Shown here: piece after piece, positions 1-13,800 of the stretch
Numbering within the stretch: the first letter of the stretch is position 1
How the letters are laid out: each line of letters opens with the position of its first letter
Assembly (NCBI GenBank): GCA_028023455.1
Contig: JAQFVV010006306.1
Location: 3,747,001 to 3,811,000, forward strand
Reading direction: 5' to 3'
DNA from: Epiperipatus broadwayi
Taxonomy: Eukaryota; Onychophora; Udeonychophora; Euonychophora; Peripatidae
Length of the DNA: 64,000 nucleotides
The notes under the pieces: generated by a model
Told to the model about the DNA's origin: nothing
The model's database searches: none
The model's input: only the letters and a program-made list of their open reading frames with translations
Program-made: the position numbers and the translations under genes

Positions 1-150
1 TCAAAATGCATTAAATGCTTAAAGGTATATATACAAGAATATATTTAAACAAATCCTTAACATATGCATCTATTCAAACTTTGCACTTTATTATTGCAAT
101 ACATATTTACGTAATGAAAATTTGTTTAATGACTTCTCATAAATTATATA
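1..150. other. AT-rich intron sequence
   Basis: I see no coding or RNA signal here. It flanks the foldback element on its right. Confidence 0.5.
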
Positions 151-459
151 ATACCAAAAATTATGCGCTTATACGCTTGTTAGAGAAGCTATATTTATTA
201 ATATTTATTTACGCTGAGCGCTTTCAAAGCTCCACGGCTTCATATTCATAGCTACGTGCAGTTAATAGTAATGAGGGGGAGTATTCTAATTTATGCTAAT
301 TGGTTAGGTGCTGTGTTTTAGTACTTTATTTTGTTAAAATTTTGTTAACTCCACTCAGCTATGAATATGAAGCCATGGAGCTTTGAAGTGCTCAGCGTAA
401 ATAAATATTAATAAATATAGCTTCTCTAACAAGCGTATAAGCGCATAATTTTTTGGTAA
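151..459. mobile_element. Foldback MITE with about 100-bp terminal inverted repeats
   Basis: The left arm begins ataccaaaaattatgcgc and runs to about 252. The right arm (about 357-459) is its near-perfect reverse complement, ending gcgcataattttttggtat-like. The arms contain ttatttacgctgagcgcttt and its inverse. The centre of about 105 bp is unique and non-coding. This looks like a non-autonomous DNA transposon; the superfamily is unknown. Confidence 0.75.
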
Positions 460-463
460 TACA

Positions 464-900
464 CATTTACTTTTGTGAATAATATGGTGCGGTATGTTAG
501 ACAGTTAGAGCAAATAATTAGTAGAAGACTTTTTCTCACAAAAGACTTATACAACAAATGAAAATCAGAATCGCAGTCATTTATCAGATTAGTTCATGTT
601 CTAAAATGTTGAACACATTCTTGTTTAAAAATTATATTCTTAAGTATGTATACTATTCTAATTTTAGCCGCAAGTCATAAAAACATCTTGAAATCTAATA
701 ATAAGGATCTCAAAAACAAAAATGTCAAAACAAAATATAGTAAAATTTCAAAAATCTAAGCACTAAAACTTAATTAATTTAATTTGTATTCATTCTTTCT
801 ATTTATAGCAATAAAAATGTTGTTTTTATGTAAAAGTATTTTCTTAGATACATATCCAATAAGAAATTTAGTTGTGAGTCATAAAAACTAAATTTAAAAT
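464..900. other. Intron sequence with nothing recognised
   Basis: AT-rich sequence without open frames of note. Two similar short phrases (gccgcaagtcataaaaac and gttgtgagtcataaaaac) lie about 200 bp apart and may be remnants of a duplicated segment. Confidence 0.4.
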
Positions 901-913
901 CTGATAATATTGA

Positions 914-1451
914 TCGCATGACTACCACCTCTTATGCTTGTGTGTAACTGTTGTTAAAACAGGCAAAATTCACTATATATATTGCCACATACAACAAGCT
1001 GGAGTAATCAATGGATGCCAGAAGGCTTGTGCAAAAAAATCCCCATCTACTGCCTACTCATCTAATATCCCCAGACTAGTTTCTGGCTTGTGGCCTTCGT
1101 CAGTGAGGAACCTTGGATCTGCGAGCACTGCACCTAGATCTTAGGATCTAATGCAGACCTCCAGCAACCACCTTTTATCCCCATTTAACTACAAAACTAT
1201 GAATCTTAAATTGAAAACACCTTAATGTTTTCAATCCAAGCCCATTAGCCTATATAATCATATGGGTCTGAACCCAGTTCAGTACCCATACCATAGCCAC
1301 CACTATCCTATTAGGCAGAAACTAGTCTGGGGATATTGGATGAGTAGGCACTAGATGGGGATTTTATGCACAAGCCTTCTGGCATCCATTGATTACTCTA
1401 GCTTGTTGTGTGTGGCAATATATATATAGTGAGTTTTGCCTGTTTTAACAA
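914..1451 (+). mobile_element. Palindromic element, family P, copy 1 (13-bp target duplication)
   Basis: Two inverted arms of about 190 bp left (955-1145) and 130 bp right (1312-1445) share the family core: aggcaaaa..., gagtaatcaatggatgcc, ccaatatccccagactagtt. A unique centre lies between them. The outer left end (914-954) starts tcgcatgactacc and has no partner on the right. The whole is flanked by an exact direct repeat, ctgataatattga (901-913 and 1452-1464). There is no ORF and no A-tail. Compare the copies at 18400, 45903, 52378 and 61779. Confidence 0.8.
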
Positions 1452-1769
1452 CTGATAATATTGACATAAGTCCAGTAAAATAGTGGAAGTCTAAGCATTA
1501 AGTATAAAATCCTTAAATCAAAGAAATATCATTGGTTACAATAAAAAAATATTACTAGAAGCAGTAATGATTAATATAGCACCACATGTATATGACTTTC
1601 TATAGTGTTTACACTTTGAGTGCTGTCAGTAATCATCATCATATTTTGAGAGCCTATCTCACTGCATCTTTGGCCTATCACAACTATCCATCAGTTCAAA
1701 AGTCGGACCAATCTCTCTCACTTGGAACGCATTGTAAGAGGACACTCTTATACAAGTGCGAAGACTTAC

Positions 1770-1887
1770 CTCCTAGTCTGAAGCATCATTAGAGCTGCCA
1801 TCCAATTACATTTTTCATCAAACGATTTGGCAAAGAGAATAATATGTGGCTGATCTCTAGGTGCAATCTCAAAAGCATATTTTAAAT
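1770..1887 (-). CDS. Sos: Sos exon K: PH domain C-terminal part
   Basis: This 118-nt exon (phase 1 in, 2 out) completes Asp and encodes [20 protein letters not shown], then [13 protein letters not shown]. The Trp in the last helix is the invariant tryptophan of PH domains. The acceptor is tatattttcag and the donor is gtaagtct, a near-perfect U1 match. It ends inside a codon (AG|N), so transcription and coding continue leftward out of the window. No further exon was found in 1-1769. Confidence 0.94.
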
Positions 1888-4800
1888 CTGAAAATATAAT
1901 TTAAATACGTATATAAACAAAAATAAATAAAACAGGCGTTTTCTTTAAACTAGATATGAGTAAAAATCCCAAATAACTTAATGATGTGAACATAATCTGT
2001 TTTGGTGAAAAAATTGTACATTGTTCCAAATAAAATATTGTATACAATATGCACACACATATTACAAGGATACAAATAAAAGACATACAAATTTTCATAA
2101 ATGCTAAATTTTGGGCAATCTGATATGATTAGACATGTTCAGTGACATCATTTTATGCGAGTTCTAATCTTCTATAATAGATAATAGCTGCCCATGACAG
2201 CAGAGTTAATTGCATTTGGAAAAGTTTTAAAATTTTTTTAAATATTGAAGTAATATAAAATATTTTTAAGTTTTTAACACGGTAATAGAATGACGAATTT
2301 GAGAACTAAAGGTTTCAAAGGGTGTGGCATTGTCCAGGTGATAGTTAGCCTAGATTTATATTATCTCTTAAATCCAATCACAAAGAATTGTTGCCTCTTG
2401 AGTACTGATGATTATTGCTGGTGATGCCACATTATAACTTATAATTACATTGGATTCTGATGCTGATTCTTGTGTTTTGATTTATCATGTTTTGGGTGAT
2501 GATGATTTCCATCTGTACTATTATAGTGTGTAATTTAAAAACTCCACAACCATGCATATCTAAAAGACCATAAATAAATATTTCATTAACCATAGTCATA
2601 CATACATTACAGAAGGAGCAAAAGATGGAAAGCTATTTTTTTTTTATTCTCAACTAGGTTTTATAAAGCTATAACTCCAAGCTATAACAAATTTATCGTA
2701 AATGATCCAAAACCTAAATTTTTAAAAGAAGATTGATTAATAGTTAATTATTTTGCAGCAACATTTAAGCAAATTATGGCACCACAAAAAAATTATATAT
2801 ACCAAAAATATCGAAAGCTAATTGATCATATATATTGTTAGACTACAACACAGCCAGACATGCTTACAAAACACCAATAAATATTTCAGTAAGCAAAGTT
2901 ATAGCTATGTTACAAAATAAAAAGATGCATATCCACCTTTTGATTCTTACCTAAGGTTTATAAAGGCTGCAAATGCAAACTATAATAAATAACGGAATGC
3001 AATTTTAAACTGCTGAGATATTTTAAGAAAGTTGCTAAAAATTATGTTTATCTTATCATACTGTGATTACAACTATGACTAATGAAATATTTGTTGGTGA
3101 TCTGTAGGTGTGCAGGGCCATGATATATTTTAATTATGTATGTATGTCTTGTTTGGGAGAGATTTTCGGGTAATACACCTATATTTATATTAATACATTT
3201 CTAGAGTCAGTTTGTTTAATTGATATTGTAAAATGATTAAGTATTACTTATCTTCGAACATTTAATTCATAGATGATTGGTAATAAGTTCGTTAAAACTT
3301 CTCAACAGTTTAAAATATCATTCTATTTGTATACTGTTTAAACTTGCAGCCTTTATAAGTTCTAGACAGAGATAGAAAGATGGGTATCCATCTTTTTATC
3401 TTATAGTAATAGGGCTATGATTACAGTTAATGAAATATTTATTGATAATATATAGGAATGTGTAACTGGGGTCTATTTTAATTATGTAGATATATGATAT
3501 ATATAAACAGTCGAAACGATACAAAACATTATATGCATTTTCTTACATATGAACAAATTAATGTTAATATGCACATTAAAAAAATAATAATCATGGGAAT
3601 AAAATATAAAAAGTGAGTTTTCTGTCCGCAAAGCAAATGGAGCTATTTTGCCAATAAGATATTATAATCAAGCAATTATTTCAGTCATAAAACTGCTGAT
3701 GATCTTTTCTTAGTTGCCATTTCTTTTACACAAATTATCCTAACATATCCATATTTATAGCTATATTATAAATGTAATAAATCATTTATATAACAGATAC
3801 AATATTCTACATACCAAAAATTCAATCTAATTTTTAAAATCTGGACAATGTTATGAAAAAACTTTTCAAAATTTCATGCTACCAGGTTTATTTTAGCATT
3901 AGTTATAATTTATATAACTAACATTTTTTATTTAATTTTGAAGACACACACATTAAAAATAATATTAATAAACATAGTACAAAACTAAATTATTAATACC
4001 CATTTTAAATTAATCTTTTTTTAAAAAAACACAACTTCTTAAGTATACTTAATTCATATGAGAAGTAAATTTGTATTTGAGATTTCATTTTTTCCTACAA
4101 AAGAGCAATATATTGAACAATATCAAAATACGTATAGTTCATGAGTGTTTTGGCATTGGTAATATTGAAAATCTAAAAAACGTAAAAGTTAAAGATAATT
4201 CAAAAGACGCAATTTAGTTTTTTTTTTTAGTTAGTAGAATTTATTTTTTGATATGTGCAACAAAAGTTATTTGTGTTGATATTAGCTATTTAATTTAATT
4301 AAAATTGGAAAGAATGTAAGTGCATACAGATTGTTTACCCAGATAAAAAAAAGAAAGACATCACACTAATTACGATGGCGGAACAAAATTACAAAACTTG
4401 CCTTATGATAAAACAAAAGGTAAGGACATATGCGCAGAAACAAAAGGTAAGGACATATGCGCAGAAATCTGTAAACTGGTCAAGACTATAAAAAGAAGAC
4501 TTCAAGCGAGGTCTTATCTGTTTTTCTTTTGGCTGCTTCTGGATTGCGATGTATCCAAGACCACTCTATGCGGAACTAATTCATCATGCAGAGTAGAAAT
4601 TGGAATGTTTGCGGATACCTACTTTCGCCATAAAGAGATCACTTCAAAAAACTTTCAAGCCCAGCCCTACTACAAACCAGGAACATCAAAATGTCGACGA
4701 ATTAAATTCACAACAAGCTCTTTCCTCTGACAAGAAAACCATGCATGGAATAATATACGATCTACCTAGACCTGCATATCTACCAGTAAGCTATGATTAT

Positions 4801-7800
4801 TCATACCCAGATTTTTGACTAATTAAAAGTTTGCAAACTAACTTTAACTATGAAACTTCAAATACCGATGAACACATTTGCTGTTTTATTATTCAAAGAA
4901 CTTGCATTTACTTAAAGAAGAGAATAAAAATATGAACTGTCTAATTATTTGATTAACATTATCTGGATTAGCATGTGTGTATTCTTTCCAGTTTATTAAT
5001 AATTCTCGTTTAAATATTTTAATTTGTTGTAATAAAATATTTACCTTTAAAATCAACTTTTGATTGTATGTTCTTAATGTTAGCTAATTGCGTGAGAAAT
5101 GTATAAATTACCTTTGCCAATATGCTTATTTCGTAATTAATCCTGGGAAAAATTCATACAAAAGATTAAAGTGACAAAAACATAAAAAGACGAAATTTAT
5201 AAAATATTACGTTTTAGTCATTTGCTGCGAATCTACGAAATATGTGGAATCAGAGAGTCCACAGATTCTGGTACCCTCTTAAATAAATAAAAACCTGATT
5301 CTGCTGGCAATTCGAATAGCAATACAATATTAGGCCAGTTAATCAGGAAATATAGAGATGTTCTTGAGATATCTAAACTCATATATGAATGGAAGATTCT
5401 TCTTTTTCATAGTTTGATTAAATAGCACTTTATAGTACATAATAGAAGGCCTAACTCAAGGTTACAATGTTGTCCAACATGGATGCATATGACCATAATA
5501 GCAACCCAGAACATGAGATAAGAGTAGGAATTATAAAAGAATAAAATTTTAAATATAAACATTGTTTTGGAAAAAAAAAAAAAAGATTAGGCAAAATGAT
5601 GGGAAATAAAGTACCTCAGAAGGTAAAGCGACAATTTAGTGACGGGAAAGACATTGGCAAATGTGTTCGTGAAATATAAATAATAAAAAAACAGAAACTA
5701 AGCAAGATATAGGAGATAGAAATGAAAGGGTATGGAATTAAGAAGTGAAAAAAAAAAAAAACAATAGTAAGGCCATGGCAATAAAAATACAAAGAATAGA
5801 CAATCTGATTTATGAATGAGATAGGGAGACAATCAATTTTGCACCCCAAGAATGCCCAAAAACTACAATATGGATTAATAATATTGGTTTGACTCTGGTA
5901 GTCAAATATCAGTCATGTCTGAGACTGTATATGGACGCATGATGCAACAAGCCCCTCATGTCTGAACTCTGCCAGAGAAGAAAACCCTAGTAACATTGGC
6001 CAATAATAAAAAGGCCCAACTAGAGACAAAACAAGTGTGTATATGAGTAAGGGTAGGAAAGAGAGATATCTAACATGTGTAGCTGATATTGAAAGGACTC
6101 GTACATGATGTAATATTAGAATCAGACTTCATGCACAAAACAGGGTACCTGATCAACTCTAAAGAAGGCAATATCACATGTGAAGAAGAAGTAGTCAAGT
6201 TTAGATCAAAAGAAAGAACATTGCAGAGAGAAGTATGTAGTATTCAACGTAAAACAGAGGCACAAGCAGAGATATGGAGCAAAAGGAAAACAGATAAAAA
6301 GGGATTGAAAAAGGCATTGAAAGAATTATTAGAGATATAGCACAAATTTTTAGGATAGGCCGGGATAATTAAGGGATATGAATGCTGCATTAAGATTATC
6401 TATGGAACACCATATAAGACACGATCTTACTCAGTACCTCACTAATATAGAACAGAAGTTGGAAAACAATTGTCATAAATGGAGGAATGGGATATTATAA
6501 TGAAGAGATCATCGCCATATTACAACCCATTATTGGTAGTAAAAAAAAAGATGGGTTGGTAAGATTATGCTTAGATGCAAGACAGTTGAATAGGATTACC
6601 TAGCCCGATCAGAATGTTCCTCCAGCTATAAACGAATTATTGAACAGGTTCTGTGATAAAGAAATTTTTTTCGACAGCCAGTTATTGGCAGATTATAAAC
6701 TACACGCAGCAGACAGCAAGTATGTGGTTTTCAGATATAACGACATATCTTAACCCAGTTTAAAGAACAGTGGGGCAGGGTTGTTGAAGTGCTTGAACAG
6801 AGTACTATCTCCAGTAAAGAGTTTGGCTACCATTTATATGGATGATGTCATCATTGCATCCAAAAGCCCAAGGGAGCATTTAAGATGTCTTCAAATGTTT
6901 TTACAAGAATGCGAAAACAAGGGCATTCAAATTAATTTACAAACAGCTGTATAGCTGTAACGGAAGTGAGTTTTTAGGACATTTGATCAGCAGAAAAGAA
7001 ATTAAACCCTATCCCGATAAAATACAAGCTATTAAGAAATTCCCAGCCCCTAGGTCAAATAAGACAGGTTATGTCATTCCTAGTGCTATGTAATTTTTAT
7101 AATAAATTTTACCGGAACATTGCCACAGATATAGATCCTTTGCTGCAGCTATTATGAAAAAAAATACTCCATGGGAATGGACAGTCAAACATGAAGTCCT
7201 ATTCAAAGACATCAAGGAGAAATTTTTGAGCCAGATGATGTTGGTCTACCTGACTGTAAAAAAAACTTTCATAGCACAGATGGACAGCAGCAGATACTGG
7301 TTGGATGCAGCACTGATGCAAACTCAGGAAGATGGTAGCCAAGGGAGAATATATTTCATTAGCAGACCCTAAGAGGGGCAGAAATCAATTACTCTGTAAC
7401 AGAGAAGAAGGCATTGGCCGTGGTATGAGCATTACAAAGATTTCGGCAATTTCTCATAGGGTCGGAGATGATAGTCAGAACTGATCGCAAAAGTCTGAAA
7501 TTCCTTAACCACAGCTATCTGACCAATAGTAGGTTAATTAGTTGGAGCCTTTTTCTTCAAGAAATTCAACTACTCAATAGAATATTGTTAATGTGGTGGC
7601 AGATGCGTTAAGTTACAATCCGGATCCGGAGTTTGCTAGCCATTTGCAGATGGAAGAGATAAGTCTGGTGGCAGTAGGCATGGAAATAAATACATCTGTT
7701 GAAGATGAACTTAAACACTTAGGTGATAAACAGAAACAATACTTCAGATACCAGAGTATTATAGAAAGTCTAGAGAGAGAAGAAAGTGAAAATGGGTCAA

Positions 7801-10800
7801 GGAAAAGTTATTATGAAAAAAAATGAGAGTAGATATCGTTTGAGAAGGGGGATATTAAGGTATTAAACGGATATAAAGGAGGAAACATGGAGTATGATAG
7901 TGCCTAAGAGCTTACAAGATAAGTTAATTATGTATACTCACTGTTTATATGGCCACTATAAGGTTCATAAAATAGAAAGACTGCTGAAACGTGGTTTTAC
8001 TGACTGGGTATGTGGTATCAGATAACCAACATATTTAAGAAATTAAAAAAAAAAAAACACATAAAGAGAATAATTAAAAGTTACTTTGATTTGGGCTAAG
8101 ATAAGGCTAAATTCTTATCGCAAGTCAGTTAGAAATTCTTAAACTTAAAAATGACAGCATTCTTTCGCCATAATTAAAGATGGTGACCAAAGGGGGGGGG
8201 GAGATGATTTTGAAACAAAAATAAATTAAATTTTGTCAAAGTTAACAGGTGTGAACAGGATGTGCGCAGCAGACTAAAAATCAGGAAGACTATAAAAAGC
8301 AAATACATTGTGCGTCAATCGTCTTAGAATCTTCGTTTACCTGGTGTTATATATGACCTGAAATAGTTTCTCTGTAAGGTCATATAAAATGCGGCAAGCT
8401 ACTCTCACCAATGGACTGAATTGTAATGTGCATGAGAAGAGAAGAGTTCATTTGCCAATGTTTTCTTCCTTCCTGACGTCATAATAATGCCATGAGAGAA
8501 GCCATGTTTACCCGAATCTTTAAACCTCAGACTATCTACAAGCACTAAAAAGAGTATACAGCAGATCCCTCCCACGACAAACTCATGCATGGTAAACTAC
8601 CCCAGTACGATACATGAACAATTAAACTTACCGATAAGAAACTTTATTGCATAAATTAGAAGTGATCACTTTCTTGAAATATAATGATACCAATGCTGTG
8701 TTAAATTGGACTACTAGAAATCTAAATTTTAAGAGCAGTAAGTTTTAATAACCTTAGTAATATTATAATTATGAATTAATAAACCTGAATATAACTTACG
8801 ATGTTGACTATTTGTTACTTATTAAAAGGATAAAATTAAATGACACATTCTAATTAGGAAATTAGCAAATCAAATGTAATTTGGTCACTGAATATGAAAC
8901 ATATAAAGGGTATAAACCCTAAGATATTCTCCTGGATGGTACAATATATATATATATATTTTAAAAAGATTACTGTAATTGATCTTTAAAAAAAAAAAAA
9001 AATTGAATTTTATAAAATTTTATTAAAATTAAACAAGAGATGGAGATGCTATGTAACTTGTGGATATTCATTTTAGAAAAAATGAAATAACAAATATTAA
9101 TGAGTAAATGTTTAATTTTAATAGTGCTGTACTATAAACTTGCATATACAGAATGTATTGAAAATAGACATCCAATAGATATTAAGTGTTGGAATGTTGT
9201 TATTTAATATTTACATTTAATTAAAGAAGTGGAAAAAACTTATTAATAAATGTTTTTTTTATTTTTATTACCATTGTATAAAGATGCTCTACAAATATAA
9301 ACTTAATATTCAGAATACACCTGGGTCTCTTTTTGTGCAGATTTTTTAAATGCGATTTTGAAGTTATGCAATTCATGTTTCTTCTTAATATATTTTTATG
9401 TGGTTTATATGATAAAGAAGTTCATATTTCACTTAAAATCGGGATTTCCCCTTTTATATAAATGCATTAAATTTTACATATTTTAAATACCTGTTGGAAA
9501 AAGATTTGGCAATAAATTTAGATATCGTAGAAAATTTAGAAAAAGATAATGAAGCAGAAGTGGAACCTGTTCGTTTCACAGCAAAAATGACTGGAGAAAG
9601 TTCTAATCAATTGGAAAATCATTTTCTTGTTAATGACAGAAATTATGAACAAGCTCTTAAATTTCAATGAGAGCTAAATAGATGTATGATTTTATGTATG
9701 TGTATGTTTATATTTTCTTTTATACACATATATACACGGAGAAACTTTTAGACAGAAAAAAGTTACAAGTAAAAATATTTAAGAACTTTTAATTTCTACT
9801 TAAAAAGAATGTATCTTTAAAAGTTTTAAATATTTTTACTTATAACTTTTTCCTGTCTAAAAGTTTCTCCATATATATATGTCTATAAAAGAAAATTTAA
9901 CCGTTAAGTCATTATTAACACACTCGTGGAAGCATGTTATATATATATAGTTGCACTCACGGAAGTGCATTCTCTAACAGCTACACATAACAGTCTGGAT
10001 ATCGCGAGCTTCATAAATAATTAATAAAATCATCGTCTCAAAATTTAATTACCAATTACATTGTCGACAAAAAACCATTAACACAGTATAAGACTGAAGT
10101 TGGCGCTAATTGTATTTCCTCTTGTGACTAATCTGATTTCTTACCAGTTCACAAACAAACCCGCATATTGTCAAATAGCGATAGTGCTTAAAATATGTAT
10201 GAAAAAATGTAAAATAAATTACACATAAAAGCATATTGTTTTGAATAAAATTAAATAGTTAATAAAAAAAGTTTGTCTTGTATCAATTTTTTTCAAATAT
10301 TTGAAATTTTTTATTAGTCGTACTTTATTTCCTTACTTTTTTTTATGTGAATTTTAAAGTAGTTTTACCTTGTTGCTTTAGTTTTATGCGATTTTTGAAA
10401 ATTACGGAACGTATCCCACATTTTTCAAGGTAAGTTAAGTCTATTTTTGTGCGATTTTTTTAATGCGGGTTTTCAATAGAATCTATCTACCACATAAAAA
10501 GAGACCCAGGTGTATATAAATTTATATCTAATATTGTAAATATTATAATTAATATTTAAGTTTTAATAACATGGAAGTTTATTGTTAAATTATTATAATA
10601 TGTTCTCTTAATCCATTAAACTATTATTTCAGAAAGGCTTGGATACCTGGCTTAACAGATTTGTACCTGCATTAAAAAATAATTATTATAGTTATACCAT
10701 TTGCAATGATATAAATAATAAATGGTGTCCTAAAATAAAAATTTATTTTAAAATAATAATTATATATATATATATATCGGTTATAGATTATGTTAATTAT

Positions 10801-13800
10801 AAAATATATTTAATTTTACTCTTTTAATTAAAGTCTAACAATATATTATCTCATTAAAACAATTTGCAATATTCATAATACATTACGTTTAAATGTTATT
10901 TCACCAAATTGTTTTGCAGTATGTTCACTTAATGATTGAAAACAAACAAATGTTAACATTTCTTACCTTCAGCATCATCTCTATCAAAAACTTCTATTTT
11001 ACAAATAAAAAATTTCTCTTTTAAACGATATTCACCAACAGGACCAGTAACAGAAGATCTTCGGCTATTTTGTTTACATAAAATCATAAGACCATCAAAA
11101 AGAAAAACATGCCTTTCAGTAGGCCTTTTCCCAGATCCCATTCCTGAACCAATCTTACTTAAAATGCCATCTAAAAATAATATACGAATAAATAAATGTA
11201 TGCGCAATTTTCCATTTAAACAAATAATAAAATAATTTAAATTTCATATACAAGTATATACTCTCTTACTCTTTATATGAGGATTCACAATAGCAATCAT
11301 CAGGATAAAAAAACAATTATTCAATATGTTTACCAATTTTTTAATACTATAGCTTGTGGTTAAAACATCTGTAGAGGTCCCTGCTATCGCATTTTGTACA
11401 CATATTGTCGAGGTTATAGCCTCAGTAAATATTACTTATGTAATCAATGTGCGTTTAATAAATTTATAATTACAACTTTAAATTATTATGTAATAAAATA
11501 AAACATTGATCACATAAACTTCATTAAAAATAAATTGAAAAAGGTATGCATCAACTAAAACACAAATTACTTAATGAATTTTAACTTTGTCAATTCTTTC
11601 AAATGCCTTTCACCACAAAAGCAATCAATTGTGACAGAAACAAAATTGAAAAATGTGTCCAATAGCAAAACTATGATTAATATTGGGTCAAAACTATGAT
11701 TCATTTATCTAATTTTTATTTAATATTCTTACAATAATAAAATTATCCATTCATTCAAAGCAAAATATTTTCAATCATAAATAATTTCAGCCAAAAAGTT
11801 TTATTATTAATGTTAAAAAAAAACTTCAATCACATACTAAAAATAAATTAAGAACTGTATACTGTAAATTACATTTATTAATCTAATTTTAATTTAATCA
11901 TCTTCATAATAGACGAAATGTCAATCATATTAGACATGTGCATCTTAGTTTGCAATAAAAAAGTTTTGTTACGGAATTACAAAAAAAATATTGATCACAT
12001 AAATTCATAATATTATAAATTTAAATCTGTTTTTTTTTACAAGCTTTATTTTAATTTAACAAATCATGATTCATCAGAATATCAACCACAACAATAGGAT
12101 TTTTATAAAGTCATATGATTAGTAAATGTTTAAAATTATCACCACAAAAAAAAAAAAAACATAGCAATTATATTGTGCTACTTAATAAATAGTTTATACA
12201 TTATATTTACAATAATATGTTCATAAATATACTACGACCGTATAGAGAAAAGCTTTCATGAAGTCCGTTTTTTTATTTTTTAAACATTATGTGCTTAGCC
12301 GACTTCCGACTATTACAAAGTTATCGGTTAAGCACATACTATTTAAAAAATAAAAAACGGACTTTATGAAAGTTTTTCATTATACAGTCTTCATATATTT
12401 ATGATTACGTGAGTCTGAGTTAAAGCTTATACTTTTATACTTAAACAATATGCTCAGTAAAACGTTTATTTGTTAATTATTAATTTTTCTTAATTTCAAT
12501 TTTGTTTTATCAGATGTTCAAAACTTTTGGTATATTTTGAATCTATTGTAAGAAATAAAACTTTTTATCATAAAAAAGCATTATAAGTGGCTTTTTTAAA
12601 ATTTTAATTGAGTTTTGAAGATTCAATTGTTCTTATTATTGGGGGGGGGGGGGATAATGAAGCTGCAAGTACATGACTTAAATTATAAACTATTCAATAA
12701 AATGTAAACAAAAACAAAAATGTAAATAAACAAACAAAAAATAAAACTAAAATTTGTAAATATTAATGCCGTCACTTTCACTGTTCATTTATGGGAGGAT
12801 GTTAAAGAGATCTTTGTCCTACAGTGGATTATCCAAATGTTGTTTGATGTAGATTTTACCTATATATAGTCATAGTTATTAATAACTAATTATCATCACA
12901 GTTCTCATTTGCAATAGAACATGTTTTCCTTGACAGTATCTACTTAAGAAAAAATGTTGCTTTACTTCATATTTCACGTTTTTATTGCTTTGAATTTGAG
13001 CAAATGTAAATTCATTTTTAGATACAGTTACATATTACATTTTGTTCAATATTTTCAGTTCTTCCAAAATAAAACTATTGTTTGACTTTTGAAGCTTCTC
13101 CGCTTGTTGAAGCTTCAAATCAGAAAATAAAGTTACAATAAATCACTACAACCCTAAAAAGTGAGAAAATCTTAATTTAATTTGCAATAAATACAAAAGA
13201 GGTATATAATATGTGATGTTTTTTTTTTATTAGTTATATTAAATATTTAATAAAATATAAAAATAACACACTCATAATAAATGATTATAAAAATGCATGT
13301 AATCATATGTATTTTCTATAAATAATTTCCCATATTTTTTCTTAAAATATATAAAGTTATAAACTTTTTTCTAGAATTGTATTTGTTATGACAACAGTAT
13401 TGGTTAATAGATTCTTCTATTAATCATTTTCTATATATTATTATACTTATAAATTTTTTTTTTTTTTAAAAAAAAAGCAAAATTGTATTAATGGAAATAA
13501 TTATTTAAAGTTATCTTAATATATACTATATATTATGGCTATAACCTTAAGACTATGCGCCTAAAATGCGACAGTAGCCTTAATATATATTACTTACGTA
13601 ATGAATATGCGCTTTACAAATTATTAATTACAACCTTAATATATACCGTGTATTTTACATTCTTTTACATATATATCTAAAGTGACCAGCCAAGACTCAA
13701 ACATGAGATCTAGTCCTTCAACTACTTAAATGTGATTATTGACATTAACTACATAAATAAGCTTTATGGTCTTATATATGTTTATATGTCTAGAGACATC

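Larger units (their letters stand above)
4376..8850 (+). mobile_element. Ty3/gypsy-like LTR retrotransposon, heavily decayed
   Basis: An internal region on the plus strand carries protease, reverse transcriptase, RNase H and the N-terminal zinc finger of integrase, in gypsy order. It lies between two diverged LTR-like segments. Every domain is broken by stops and frameshifts. Most of gag and the integrase core are missing, so the copy is dead. It lies in the Sos intron between exons J and K, in the opposite orientation to the gene. Confidence 0.8.

Noticed and set aside
1586-1792. A plus-strand frame of 68 codons overlapping Sos exon K.
   Set aside because: It is an antisense shadow of the exon and adjacent intron.
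10639-10827. A plus-strand frame containing FVPALKN, like the VPALKK motif of the missing Sos N-terminal exon.
   Set aside because: It is on the wrong strand and on the 3' side of exon A; the five-residue match is chance.
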